Shown here piece by piece: positions 22,818-33,780 of a stretch of DNA of 64,000 bases (the first letter of the stretch is position 1; every line of letters begins with the position of its first letter). The notes below the pieces were generated by a model, which ran no database searches, was not told where the DNA came from, and was given only the letters and a program-made list of their open reading frames with translations. This DNA is from Adiantum capillus-veneris (taxonomy: Eukaryota; Streptophyta; Polypodiopsida; Polypodiales; Pteridaceae). A program made the position numbers and the translations under genes. Location of the stretch: positions 68,318,895 through 68,382,894 of the forward strand of contig CM043944.1 in the NCBI GenBank assembly GCA_014529385.2, in the 5' to 3' direction.

Positions 22818-23045
22818 TTGGCTTTGATGGATGATCAAAATGGCCCTCAGTTCACTCCTTTTCATTTAACTCAAAGAATTCAGATTAATGTTCATGTGTC
22901 CAGGAAGATATTTTTCCAGCAGCGCATAGTCTTTATGTTTGGGCCAAGAAGATTGAGAGAGATCCTGGAATGTCCTTTGCCTGTTGTCATTCCGATGATT
23001 AACTATGAAAACTCATTTGATGTGCATGTGTTTGTCCTTATCTAA
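22818..23045 (+). CDS. Small ORF between PBS and gag (B), 75 codons
   Basis: An uninterrupted 75-codon frame ends 102 bases before the gag ATG (23148). Its product aligns without gaps, from the C-terminus backwards, with the 72-codon leader ORF of family A: I count about 18 identities in the last 58 residues and many conservative changes, including G..R..E.L (RRLREILE here) and the terminal FDVHVFVLI. The two families are diverged throughout, so this suggests selection on a protein. It is in frame with gag but separated by a TAA. Function unknown. Confidence 0.6.
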   Translation: MALMDDQNGPQFTPFHLTQRIQINVHVSRKIFFQQRIVFMFGPRRLREILECPLPVVIPMINYENSFDVHVFVLI

Positions 23046-23147
23046 AGTTGAGCTCCATTGAAGTTTCCGGGGATTGGGTAGTGAAAAGTTTTGGGTTCTT
23101 CCACGTGTGTTCGAAGGGGTTCTCAAAGCATCATAATTTGGGTAGCC

Positions 23148-26135
23148 ATGGCTTTCTCTTATCCGGAGTTTCATGGAAGAAGTGATGAAGATGTGGAAGA
23201 ATTTTTGGAAAAGATGGAGGTTGCCTGCATTAGCAACCAGATTCATGACCCTACGCAAATGTTACGTCTTCTTCAAATTTGTTTGAAGAGTGATGCACGA
23301 GCTTGGTCCAAAGCATTTGAAGAGGAGTTGCGTATGATTGATCCACCTATAAGATTGAGTTGGGACAATCTAAGGCATGGATTGGAAGTGGAGTTTGTGA
23401 AGATAGAAGACCCTGACAAAGTGTAGCAAGAAGTACAGGCTTTAGTGAAAAAGGAAGGTGAGCCAGTAGATGCGTATATACGAAATTTTTCATTGGCATG
23501 GGAGCGGATGTGCAAGGCTTTAGCACCACAGGTACCCCCGCCTGACATGATGAAGAAGGGCAGGTTCTTGGCTGGTCTTTGGGAGAATATACGTTGGAGA
23601 GTGGAGCTCAAGAAGCCTAGGACATATGAGGATGCACTAGAGGTAGCAAGGAACAAAGAGTGGAAGCTGAGAAAAATGAGCAAGTTAGGGGTGGAGTCTT
23701 TGCCCATGACGTCTGAATTTCAGCCTATGGACTCGTTACAAGGTCGCATGCCAGCGGTTCATCACGAACCAGTGGTTCCTGTTACTACTCAGGTTATGCC
23801 AACAGTGGTCACTACATCAGTGCAAGATGATGGGCTAAGGCAAGACATGAGGCAAGTGGTAGATTTGATGAAGAATCTCAGCCTAAACATGCTAGGTCAA
23901 GTGGGAAATAATCGAGGTCGAGGGAGGTTTGCAAATCAGCCACGAGGTGAAGAAAGGCCTAGGACTGGTGTTGGACAAAGCAATGGTAGGTTTTGGAGGC
24001 AAACGCCCACATGTTATAATTGTGGAGAGTTGGGTCACATCAGCCCGCAATGGGATAAGCCACCAAGGATGGGGGGAGACATGTATCCATTGCCAAGACA
24101 GGTGCTAACTAGGTCAAATGATTATGGCATCGAAATTAAGGGAGATGAAGGAACCAGTGGATTAACCCAGGAGGAAAAGGGAAAGACAAAAGTGCTAAGT
24201 GTAGTCACCTTGGAGAAGGCATCAAAGCTAGAGGTTACATTAGTGATGCCTATTGGGAAGAGGACGATAGAGGAAAAGGAAGGAAGAAGTGCCCCAGGTC
24301 CTAGTAAGAAGAAGGGAAAGAGCCATGAAGGCGAGGATGTCAAGGCCAAGAGGAAAAGAAGGGCTCGTCGCAAGTTTCATGTTTCAGATTTTCCACTAGG
24401 GGATGGGCAAGTAAGCTATGACTTAAAGGAGGATCTGACAAGCAGGAAGGCAAATGTTAGTTTTGGGCAGCTCATAGAGATGGTTCCTAAACTAAAGCAA
24501 CAGTGGAAGAGGATGGTTAACCCAATGGAGAAAGAGCCAGAGAGAGGTTCAGTAAAGGTGTTGGCAATGGATGAGCTACCAGACATTTGTCCAATAGTAG
24601 ATGTGTGGCATAAAAGGAAAAATTTGGGACAAGGTTATGTGGATGGCGGAGCCCAAATATGCGTCATAACACACTCATGCGTTGAGAAGATGGGTCTCAC
24701 AGTGGCTGGGGTGTCAGGGTTTCGGATTAGATTGGCAAACCATCAAAAAGTCAAATGCTTGGGTGTTGTAAAGAGCTTAGAAGTGGAGGCATATGATACA
24801 AAGGCAGTGGTTCATTTTCATGTGATGCCAGTAGGGTTGGGAGTATATCCTATTATACTGGGCAGCAGACCATGGTTACGTGCAGTGGGAGCTGTTCAAG
24901 ATTGGCGACATGGTACGATTAGCCTCTATGGAAAGACAGGTACCAAGAAGCTTTATAATATGGACACAAGGAAACGATTAGAGAAGCTTTATGAAGATGA
25001 GGATGAGTCTAGTGATGAAGGCTCTTCCATGGTGACAGATGAGGATAGTGATAGCACTACCAGCAGTGATGAGGATGCTGATGTTGCATTTCTTTTGATG
25101 GATAAAGAAATCCAGGAGTGTGGTTTAGTCGCATTTGCGAATGAAGTTGAAGATGAAAGTGAAGGGCCTTATGAAGTGATTGAAGGGATGATGCAAACCA
25201 AGGTTGAGTTGTCAAAGAAGCAGGAATTAATGACACAAATGATCAGTGGAGACCTCTCAACTATGGAGAAGGAGATATATTTGCACATGCTGGCTAGTTT
25301 TCCTGATTTGTTTATTACTTCATATGAAGAGATTAGAGGGTTTAAGGGAGAAGAGATGCATATAGAGCTGAAAGAAGGTGCTAAGCCAGTGCGGCAAAGA
25401 CTAAGAAGGATGGGTCAAGAGCAAATGGAAGCCTTGCGAGAAGAGGTGGACAAGTTATTGAAGGCAAGGTTCATAGTCCCTGTGGAGACCACAGAATGGG
25501 TGAGTCCAGTAGTGGTCAGTCCAAAGAAGGATGGGAAGTGGAGAATTTGTGTAGATTTTAAACCCTTAAACGCAGCCACTAAAAAGAACCCATATCCTCT
25601 TCCATTCATTGATCAGATCTTGGATTCAGTGGCAGGTTATGAGAGGTACAGTGTGTGTGATGGTTTCTCAGGCTATTTTCAATTGAAGATTTCTCTTAAA
25701 GACAGCACAAAGACAACTTTTATTACGCCATGGGGCTGCTATTGCTACACAGTATTGCCATTTGGGTTGTCAAATGGGCCATCATTCTATCAAGAAAGAG
25801 CAAATTGGGTGCTGGAACCATTCATTGGAAGTTGTGTTAAGGATTTTATGAACGACTTCTGTGTCTACAGCAGCAGGGCTGAACACCATGAGAAGTTGCA
25901 CATGGTATTAGCTATATATGATGAATGTGGAGGACAACTAAACCCAAAGAAATGTCATCTAGCATAGCCAAGGGTGAAGTTGTTGGGCCACATGGTGTCA
26001 GAAAATGGCATTGAGGCTGATCCAGATAAGGTGAAGTCTATTATTCTTCTTCCATCACCTATGAGTACAAAGCAATTGGCAACCTTTATACACAAAGTGA
26101 AGTACATGGCACGGTTTATTCCATTGTCTTCGCAG
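23148..26135 (+). pseudogene. gag-protease-RT polyprotein of B, 5' part
   Basis: It starts at ATG 23148 (MAFSYPEFHGRSDEDVEEF, a gag start also seen in family A as FPTFKGKKGEDLV). The order is gag, a knuckle near 24010-24055 (CYNCGELGHISPQW; last cysteine is W), protease with DGGA near 24645, then RT from about 25300. The RT catalytic box reads FMND (near 25847) where FxDD is expected. In-frame stops are TAG at 23424 and TAG at 25965. The frame then stays open to 26135, where A2 is inserted. The reading frame continues at 35310. Changes such as TGG to TAG and CAG to TAG fit cytosine deamination. Confidence 0.92.
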
Positions 26136-27692
26136 TGACGGGAGCAAAGCGAACCCCGAACCCCGACGGCCTCTAAAACACAGGGGACCGAATGGCGCGC
26201 CTCGAGCCTGTCATGGTAAAGCAAACAGGGGGCACCACCTAGCTTCAGCGGCTAGGACGCAAACAACACACCACCATAACAAAGTTTTCATCCAAGAGAG
26301 ATGGATGCTTGGGAGTAATCATGAAGAGGAAAGGGAATGAGATCAAGTGAGAGAGAGAGAGAGAGAGAGAGTGAGGGAAAGGGTATAGCGGCTTAGTACT
26401 TAGGCACCACAAAAGGATGGCGAATCTGCACACCCTTCACACATACACAAGCTCTCTCCAAAACACAAGACTAGGTGGCGATTCCGCACACCTCACATGG
26501 GCAAAACATTGCAAGAAAACATACTCACAAAACCTCAAGCTTTATTTAGAGAATAAGGCGATGAAATGGGGAGCATAGGGTAGGGGAATGAGAAGGGAGA
26601 GAGTGGTCGAGCACATGGCGGATAGGTGGGAGTTGATGGCGAAGACTCGCACGAGGATTATGGCCATCATCCTTCATTTAGTTTCCCTTCATCTTCCATA
26701 GCCAAGGGTGTAGAGGTCATGCTCAAGACAAGCATGGTGATTGCGGTGATGGTGATGGTGTGGGTGTGTGTGTGTGTGTGCACTAGGCACACACAGTGCA
26801 TAGTGTGTTCTTTGGTGATGTTGTGTGTTTTTGTGTGATGGTGACCCCTCTTTATATAGGGGAGGAGGGGGGGAGAAATTCTAGAATTTAGAAATGAAGA
26901 AATCATTATCTACATAGGCCATGTGACTGTGGGCCCCATTTGTCTGGCTGTGTGTATATGTGCAAGAACAACAGTCTCATGAGAGAGAGACTAAGAGAGA
27001 GAGATGGGTTGATGAAAAAAAAGTGAGAGGTGACATGGAGAATAAAGTAATTACAAGAGGGGAGAGAGGGGAGTGTGCTCAGAGGTGAATCTGTGTGTAG
27101 ATGTGTGTGAACACAAGAAAAATCAGGTAACCACCGGGTGGGGATGGGTCTGTGGGCACCTTTTTCAGTGAAACTGAGTGTGTGTGAGTGTGGGGGAGGT
27201 TATTTAGCTACAAGACAAGAGACATGGTGCCCTTTAGAGACAGAGGGGGTTATTTGGGTCATGGGATATGATAGGAGAGAGAAAGAGGGGGTGGGGTATA
27301 CTATTTTGGAAGATAGGGTAAGTTGCATGTGAGTTAGGGTGCATTATTGGTGAGTTATAATGCATTATTGGTGAGAGGTGGGGTAGCTTGAGGGGAGAGA
27401 GAAAGGAGAAAGGACAAAGGGAAGAGAGAGAGGGTTGACCTTTTGAGTGGAGGAGAGGAAAAGGGACACCCGGCAGGGAAACAGTGAACAAAAAGGAGGC
27501 AAGGTGGGGATGGGCTACCCCGCAGGCATGAGGTGGCCTATTTTACCTTTCTTATATATTTACATAATCATACTTTATTTTTTCTTACTTTTTCCAATGC
27601 CTTTTATCACTCCCTCCATAAGAGGGGGTTTTCATGGGGTGGGGACGAGAGAAGAGGGGTATGGGAGCTTGGCTTGTGAAAAGCCCCCATCA
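26136..27692 (-). repeat. 3' LTR of A2, 1557 bp
   Basis: Starts TGACGGGAGC, ends GCCCCCATCA. It matches 33781-35305 closely. The minus-strand TATA-like box is at about 26848-26860. Confidence 0.94.
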
Positions 27693-27715
27693 TTAGCCCT
27701 CCACTTTTGGCTAGA
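27693..27715 (-). promoter_or_regulatory. Polypurine tract of A2
   Basis: On the minus strand AAAAGTGGAGGGCTAA lies immediately before the 3' LTR (TGATGGGGGC), the position where plus-strand cDNA synthesis is primed. Confidence 0.65.
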
Positions 27716-27720
27716 GGCAT

Positions 27721-30700
27721 TCATGTCTCTAGCTCATCTGTTTGATCATTATCGTCGGAGGTGGCGGCTGATGGTGTGTCCTTATCTGGAATGTCAATTG
27801 GTGGAGCCTGGTCAAATCGAAGAAAATAAGGTTTAAGTCGCCAACCATTTACCCTGATTTTATGAAGTTTTCCATCAGCCTCCATAAGCTGGTAGCTTCC
27901 ATTGGCATACTTTTTCCTGATGATAAAAGGGCCTTCCCATCGGAGCAAGAGTTTCTTATCCTTGCGTGTGTCGAAGCGATTGTCTTAGCGGAGCACCAAC
28001 ATTCCTTTCTTCAATTCTTTTTTCCGGAGATGCTCGTTAAAGCTAAGCCGTCTATGCTCTGCTTGTGCTGCATAATAATTTATTGCTTCTTCTCTGTCCA
28101 GCTGCAGTCTTTCCAAGTTGATGATGTGATCTCTCAAATGCATGTTGGTTGTTGAAGTTGGCTTGCCATTACTCTGAGACTTTGTAGTTGCACTTCAATG
28201 GGCAAGATTGCTTCCTTACCAAATACTAGATGATACGGTGTGAATCCCAAGGATGTACAAAATGAAGTTCTGTAGGCCCATAAAACTGGTAGTAGATACT
28301 TATCCCACTCTCCAGGATGATTGTTTACCTGCTTGGTAATAATTTTAGAAACCATTCCATTTACCTTTTCAACTAGGCCATTACATTAAGGGTAATATGG
28401 TGAAGAGTGACTCCTTGTAATGCCCAGTTTCTGCAATAATTCTCCTACCAAGTCTGCTCTGAAACCTGGCCCTCTATCAGAGATGATCTCTAAAGGTGTG
28501 CCAAACCTACAACATATGTGCTCGTAGATAAATTTAGCTACCTCTACCGCTGTGATTCTAGTGGTGGCTGTAGCCTCTGCCCATCTAGTCATGTAGTCGA
28601 CCCCCATGATAATGTAGAATTTTCCTGAGTTGGCCCTAGGTAATGGCCCAATGACATCAATACCCCATTTTTCAAATGGGCCATATGAGAGAATAGGTGT
28701 CTGTGGTTCAGGCATAAGTGACCTAGTGCCGGCCTTTTGACACAACTTACATGTTTTGCACCAGTGGTGTACATCACAGTTGAGGCTAGGCCATATGAAG
28801 CCTGCTTGGAAGATTTTCCTACTTGTTATGTCTAGGGCAAAGTGACCACCACAAACCCCATCGTCACAGCTAGCAATTACTCCCGTGATTTCCTGAGAGA
28901 GAGAGGGACCTTCCTGAGTATTTGGTCCTTACCCTTACATTACAAACCGTCATTGATGAGTCGATACCTTGTGGCCTTCCGCATCGGCCATTGCTTCTGT
29001 CCCTTTGTTAAATCTCATGGGCATTCCCCTGTTTCCAAAAAATGCATGATGTCAGGCAAGGCATCACTTCCTTGAAATAGAGGGAGCTTTAGTTTTATTG
29101 CTCCAACCACCACTTCTTGTAGTCTTTCACTTGCTAGGGAATCTGCTTCTTGGTTTTGAGCCCTTGAGATATGGTGTATTTGAACTTTTTCAAACTTACC
29201 CAACAAGGTTTTTACACCACTTAAGTGAGTCCTTAAACTAGGATTCTTGCATGTCCATGCTCCATTTACTTGCCTTACCAGAAGTAGAGCATCCCCAAAT
29301 ACATTAAGGCGTTGTACACCTTGCGAGACGCACCATTGTAGACCCTTGGTTAGTGCTGCATACTCAGCTTCATTGTTAGAATGTGAATCTAACAAATGGC
29401 TCAACGAAAATACCTTTGTCCCTTTGTCATCGAAGACCACTATGACTGCAGCTGCTTTGTCGGACGCTCGCTTGTAGGCTCCATCAAAGTAGAGAGAGTA
29501 TGCTCCTTCTACCATCGGTGGTACTGGAGGTAATCGGATTTTTTCTTCCTTAGATTGCTTCTCCTTCCTTTCAAATACTTGGTAGGTCATGAGTCCCCCC
29601 AAACTTGCCCTTGTCGTGCTTTCTACATGTACCGTGTAGTCAAACTCTTGCAGACGAACTAGCCATTTAGTAATTCTAGCAGACACATCCATGTGCTGTA
29701 CAACATAGGGAAATATTTCATCCGTGGTTAGAATCACAAATTTCTTAGGCAACAAATATGACCTAAACTTTGTAGTTGAAAATCTAAGAGCTAGGACTAA
29801 GTGTTCCACATGGGTGAAACCTTTCTCTCCTGCTGTCATCATTCGACTAGAGAAGTAGATTGGCCTCATGAAAGATGTCGTCGTATCCTTTTGGAGTAGC
29901 ACAGCCCCCAATGAGTCATCACCAACACTTGAGCTGACATAGAATTTTTCATCCCACTTAGGTGGTGAGATAGTTGGCAGAGTGGCTAAGACCTCCTTTA
30001 CATTGTTGTAGTGATGTTCTCTTTCCTCGTCCCAAGCGAAAGTTGATCTTTGAGTGAGTTGTTGCAGTGGTAGAACAAGTTGTGATAGTAGATGTATGAA
30101 TCTACTTAAGTACCTCACCTTCTATAGAAAAGAGAACAGTTGACGTGCGGTCGTTGGTGAAGGTAGGGCTATGAGTGCGGACACCTTACTTGGGTCGGCG
30201 TTGATACCTTTTGCTGAAATTTCATGGCCTAGTAGAATGACTTTACTCTCCCCAATGTGGCATTTGTCCACATTTAATTGCCCACCTAGGCTCTGCAACC
30301 TGGCCAAACCTTCAGTTACCTTTTCTAAATGTGAAATACGGGAGCTATATATACAAAAATCATCAATGAACACTCTTATGGATGTTCCAAAGAACGGTTG
30401 AAAAACATATGTGACATATCTTTGGAATGTGGCAGGTGCATTTGTGAGACCAAATGGCATAACCCTATATGCAAAACAACCCCATGGAGTGATAAAAGTG
30501 GTTTTTAGTTGATCTTCCAAGGCTATGCGTATTTGAAAGTATCCAGAATAACCATCACAGACGGTATAGCATTCAAAACCCGCTACTTCATTCAGAATTT
30601 CATCCAAGAAAGGGAGAGGAAAGTGGTCTCTTTTTGTAGCTGCATTTAGTGGTTTGTAGTCAACACAGACCCTCCACTTACCATTCTTTTTAGGTGTCAC

Positions 30701-32953
30701 CACTACGGGTGATACCCATTCTGAGTTTTCTACAGGATAGATGAATCCCTCCTCCAACAGTTTCCTTACCTCGGCCAAGAGTGCCTTTTCTTGTATGACC
30801 CCCAATCGTCGTAGCTTTTGCACAACTGGTTTTACCCCTTCCTTCAGCTTAATATGATGTTCCACCACTGTAATGCCTGTGATTGTTTCATAGTTGTCAA
30901 TGAACAAGTTAGGAAATCCCATCAACATTTGCAAAAAACTATCTTTCTCCTCAAGTGTTAATTCCGTAGACAACATACCCTTCAACCTACTTCCTCCTAG
31001 GCCAGGTGGTTTTCTCTCCTCTTCATTGGGTTTCCCTTTTGGTGATGGATCACCAGTTGTGCTTACCCTTTGTGGATCCTTCATAATGATACCCATCACA
31101 TCAATGGAACTATCACTTTCGTCGGTGGATGTGGTCTCCTCCTCAGAACTGGAAGATTTGCTTGTGGTTTCATCTGCCGATGTTTCCAGATTCATTTCCT
31201 TCTGCTTGCCAATCCTCATGTCGTAGTAGATTGTCTCCCCTTTCTTACCGGTCATGCGTAGAAGGCCAGTACCCCAGTCCTGTTTTGCCTTCATGGCCAT
31301 CAACCATGGCCTTCCCAAAATTAGTGGATAGCCCTCCCCCTTAGTAGGCATTACAAAAACATCTACCTCTACCTCAGTGTTGAAAGCTTTGATTTTCACG
31401 GCACTTACCACACCCACACACTTTACTTTTGCGTTGTTTGCCATCTTTGCCTTGCATGGAGAAGGCCTGTCAACCTCGAGCCCTAATTGAAGCATCATAG
31501 ATTCACTCATTACAGAGATTTGTGCACCTCCATCAATGTAGGTGTTTCCAACCCTCTTTCCTTTTAAGTTTACGTCGACAATTGGAAGGATGTCATCCAT
31601 GTTGCATCCCGAAATTGCTCCGGCTACCTTTGTTTTGGAGCGTCTTGTACTTACCATTTTAGACCATTGTCACCTTACTTTTGGTGCAAGATGTAGCAGC
31701 TGTGGCCATGTAATCTTCGGTCCTTACTCTGCCACATCCAATGTTAGATCATAGGGCTTAGAACTTTCCCCTAGCTGGAAGTCGGTGATGCCCAATTTCC
31801 TTCGTGGCCTGGATGGCCTCCTGCTAGTTTCTCCTCTCATGCTTCTCTCATCATCTGATTGTGTAGCTTTCTTCCTCCTAGCTCTTTTCACAGTCATGGC
31901 TTCAAGTGGTTCTAAAAAGGTTACCTTCTCCTTACCCTTGTCCCTCTCCTTTGCTCTGGGTGCATCCACTACTATGGCTTTTCCTTTCTCTTCTAGCCTT
32001 ATGATGTTTACAGGGCGATTGGGGCTGGTGGAAGAGGTGGGATGGATGCTTGTAGTGGTGTCTGGGGTGGACGTAGAATTTGTGTTGGTGGGGGTGGTGC
32101 TCGGGGTGGGGGTGTTCTTTCTCTAGGGGGTGACAATTGGTTCCTCCTACCTCCTCTATTATAGTTTTGTCGTGGTTTGGGACAATAGTACATACCGTGA
32201 CCGTCTTCCAGGGTCTTGATCTCTTTCTTGACTCCTCCCTTGTAGTATTAAGTGGACAGATAAATTCTGCAGTTGGTCAGTAATATGGGCCAACATATCT
32301 TGTTGGTCATCTCTTACACCAAGAGGCGGTGGTGGTGGTGGAATGGTGGTTGTCGTAGTTGTTGGTCGAGACGATGTTTCTAATTCCGTTGACTCGGATT
32401 CTTTGGCTTTCATTCGCAGCTTCTTGTCTTTAAGGCGAGCAATCTCAACGGCTAACTCGTACGTAGCCGGGAATCTACCTTTCACCTTCTCCTTGAGAAG
32501 CGGCCATAAGCCATGCGTGAACCGATCTTTATTTAGAAAATCGGGTGCAGCTTCCCCCCTAGCCAGTGACTCAACCCACCGTTCCCACAAATCCACAAAT
32601 TTGGACTCATAGGTGGCATATTCTAAAAGACCCTCCTGCTTTAAGTCTCTCAACTTGTCCCACAGCTTTTATGAAGTGGTACCTCCCCCAAAGCGCCTCT
32701 TAAAAGCATTTTTTAAGGGTTCCCAGTCATCCTTGGGTGCTTGTGGAAGTGCATTGTACCATGATCTAGCTTCTAGCTTCATGAGATGCTTAAAGATTCT
32801 AACCCGGGATTCATCCGTATCTTTGTTGCTCACTACACATGCTACTTCAAAGTCATCTAGGAAGTCTGTTACCAAATCCTCCCCCTTCTTTCCTTTAAAT
32901 GTTGGAAATGCTACACTTGCCATGATTACTGAGAGAGAGCTAGAAAGACACAC
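27721..32953 (-). pseudogene. gag-pol polyprotein of A2, broken
   Basis: Order on the minus strand: gag (32953-32200), a damaged knuckle region, protease with DGGA (about 31525), RT (about 31000-30200, catalytic box FIDD), RNase H (30118-29600, FAWDEEREHHYNNVKE then SVGDDSLGAVLL), a second RNase H-like domain (about 29490-29100, LYFDGAYKRASDKAA, DSHSNNEAEYAAL, FGDALLLVRQV), integrase with an HHCC-like finger (HHWCKTCKLCQKAG), core (GIDVIGPLPRA, SDRGPGF, LWAYRTS) and a C-terminal module (LLRWEGPFIIRKKYANGSYQ) to 27721. Defects: TAA 32669, a 44-bp deletion near 32205 that removes most of the knuckle, a 7-bp deletion near 32018, TAA 31724, TAG 30122, TGA 29015, a TAA near 28935, TAA 28386 and a frame change near 28140. 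Confidence 0.92.
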
Positions 32954-33005
32954 TGCTTAACTTGCAAAAGTTTTTTTTTCTTTACAAGGAGGCGTGTATA
33001 CCCTC

Positions 33006-33224
33006 TTATACTAGGACATAGATTAAAACTTCAAACGGTACATTGCCTTGTACCAAAGGTAAGACAAATGGTTGATCTGATGCCAGAACCTCCAAAAACC
33101 GCTCCCCACCCAGCATGGTGTCAATGACGTGCTGGTAGTGAGCCTTCAAATCCAGTATTACCTTGATTGAGCGTACACGTGTTGGTATGTGTGATCTGTC
33201 TTGAGGTAGGTTGTACTGATTCAT
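33006..33224 (-). CDS. Small ORF between PBS and gag (A2 copy), 72 codons
   Basis: Same ORF as 2658-2876 with a few substitutions (for example ML for MP before GGERFLEVL) and no stop in either copy, while gag-pol next to it has many. It ends with VPFEVLIYVLV and a stop 53 bases before the gag ATG. The B counterpart is at 22818-23045. Function unknown. Confidence 0.6.
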   Translation of the reverse strand: MNQYNLPQDRSHIPTRVRSIKVILDLKAHYQHVIDTMLGGERFLEVLASDQPFVLPLVQGNVPFEVLIYVLV

Positions 33225-33241
33225 GTGAAGCTTAGAGGTGC

Positions 33242-33466
33242 TTAGTCACTGTCCAAGCTAGTGGGAGAGGGTGGTGTTCTTTCCTGAAACAAACTCAGTA
33301 GATCCCTAGTTTCTCTCGTGAGAGTGTGAGCCAATGCTTCCGTTATCTGTGCTGCAGCATCAGGTGCAACTTGAAAACTGATTGTGATAATTACCTCGGT
33401 GACTTGAGTTACCCGATTCTCAAAGTAGAATAGTGTTGATTCTCTATTGTGTAGAGCTCCTTCCAT
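33242..33466 (-). other. Second leader ORF of A2, 74 codons
   Basis: Open in both A copies, with a hydrophilic C-terminus (PTSLDSD) and an alanine-rich middle. It overlaps the end of a further ORF (33444-33707, 87 codons) by 23 bases. That ORF is closed at codon four in A1. No match to B or to a known family, so coding status is doubtful. Confidence 0.25.
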
Positions 33467-33765
33467 TTTGTTGTTGTGGGTTGGTTGTAGGTTGCGGACA
33501 TGGTTTCGACCTTCTCCTTCTTTTTCTTGGCACTTGGCCTATGTATATCCACTGGGTTTGGCGTGTTGGTTGACTCTCCCACTGCAAATTGATTACCGTT
33601 ACGCCTGGCACTCGAGCTTCGATGGAGATGCGGAGTTCGTCTAGTTGTGCTTGGAGCTCTTCTTCTTCTGTCGTCCAATTAGCAAATCCTCCTAGCCATT
33701 CATCCATTCACAATAGTTTAAGGGTTTCAGTCTTGTAAACTGAAGGGTTTCATGAAAAGATCCTC

Positions 33766-33778
33766 AATGGGGGCACCA
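33766..33778 (-). promoter_or_regulatory. Primer-binding site of A2
   Basis: AATGGGGGCACCA on the plus strand, two bases from the 5' LTR, is the complement of TGGTGCCCCCATT and matches the A1 site. Confidence 0.75.
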
Positions 33779-33780
33779 AA

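Noticed and set aside
29995-30015. TTGTAGTG as a right CACTA terminus
   Set aside because: It lies in the conserved RNase H region of A2, with no matching left end or duplicate.
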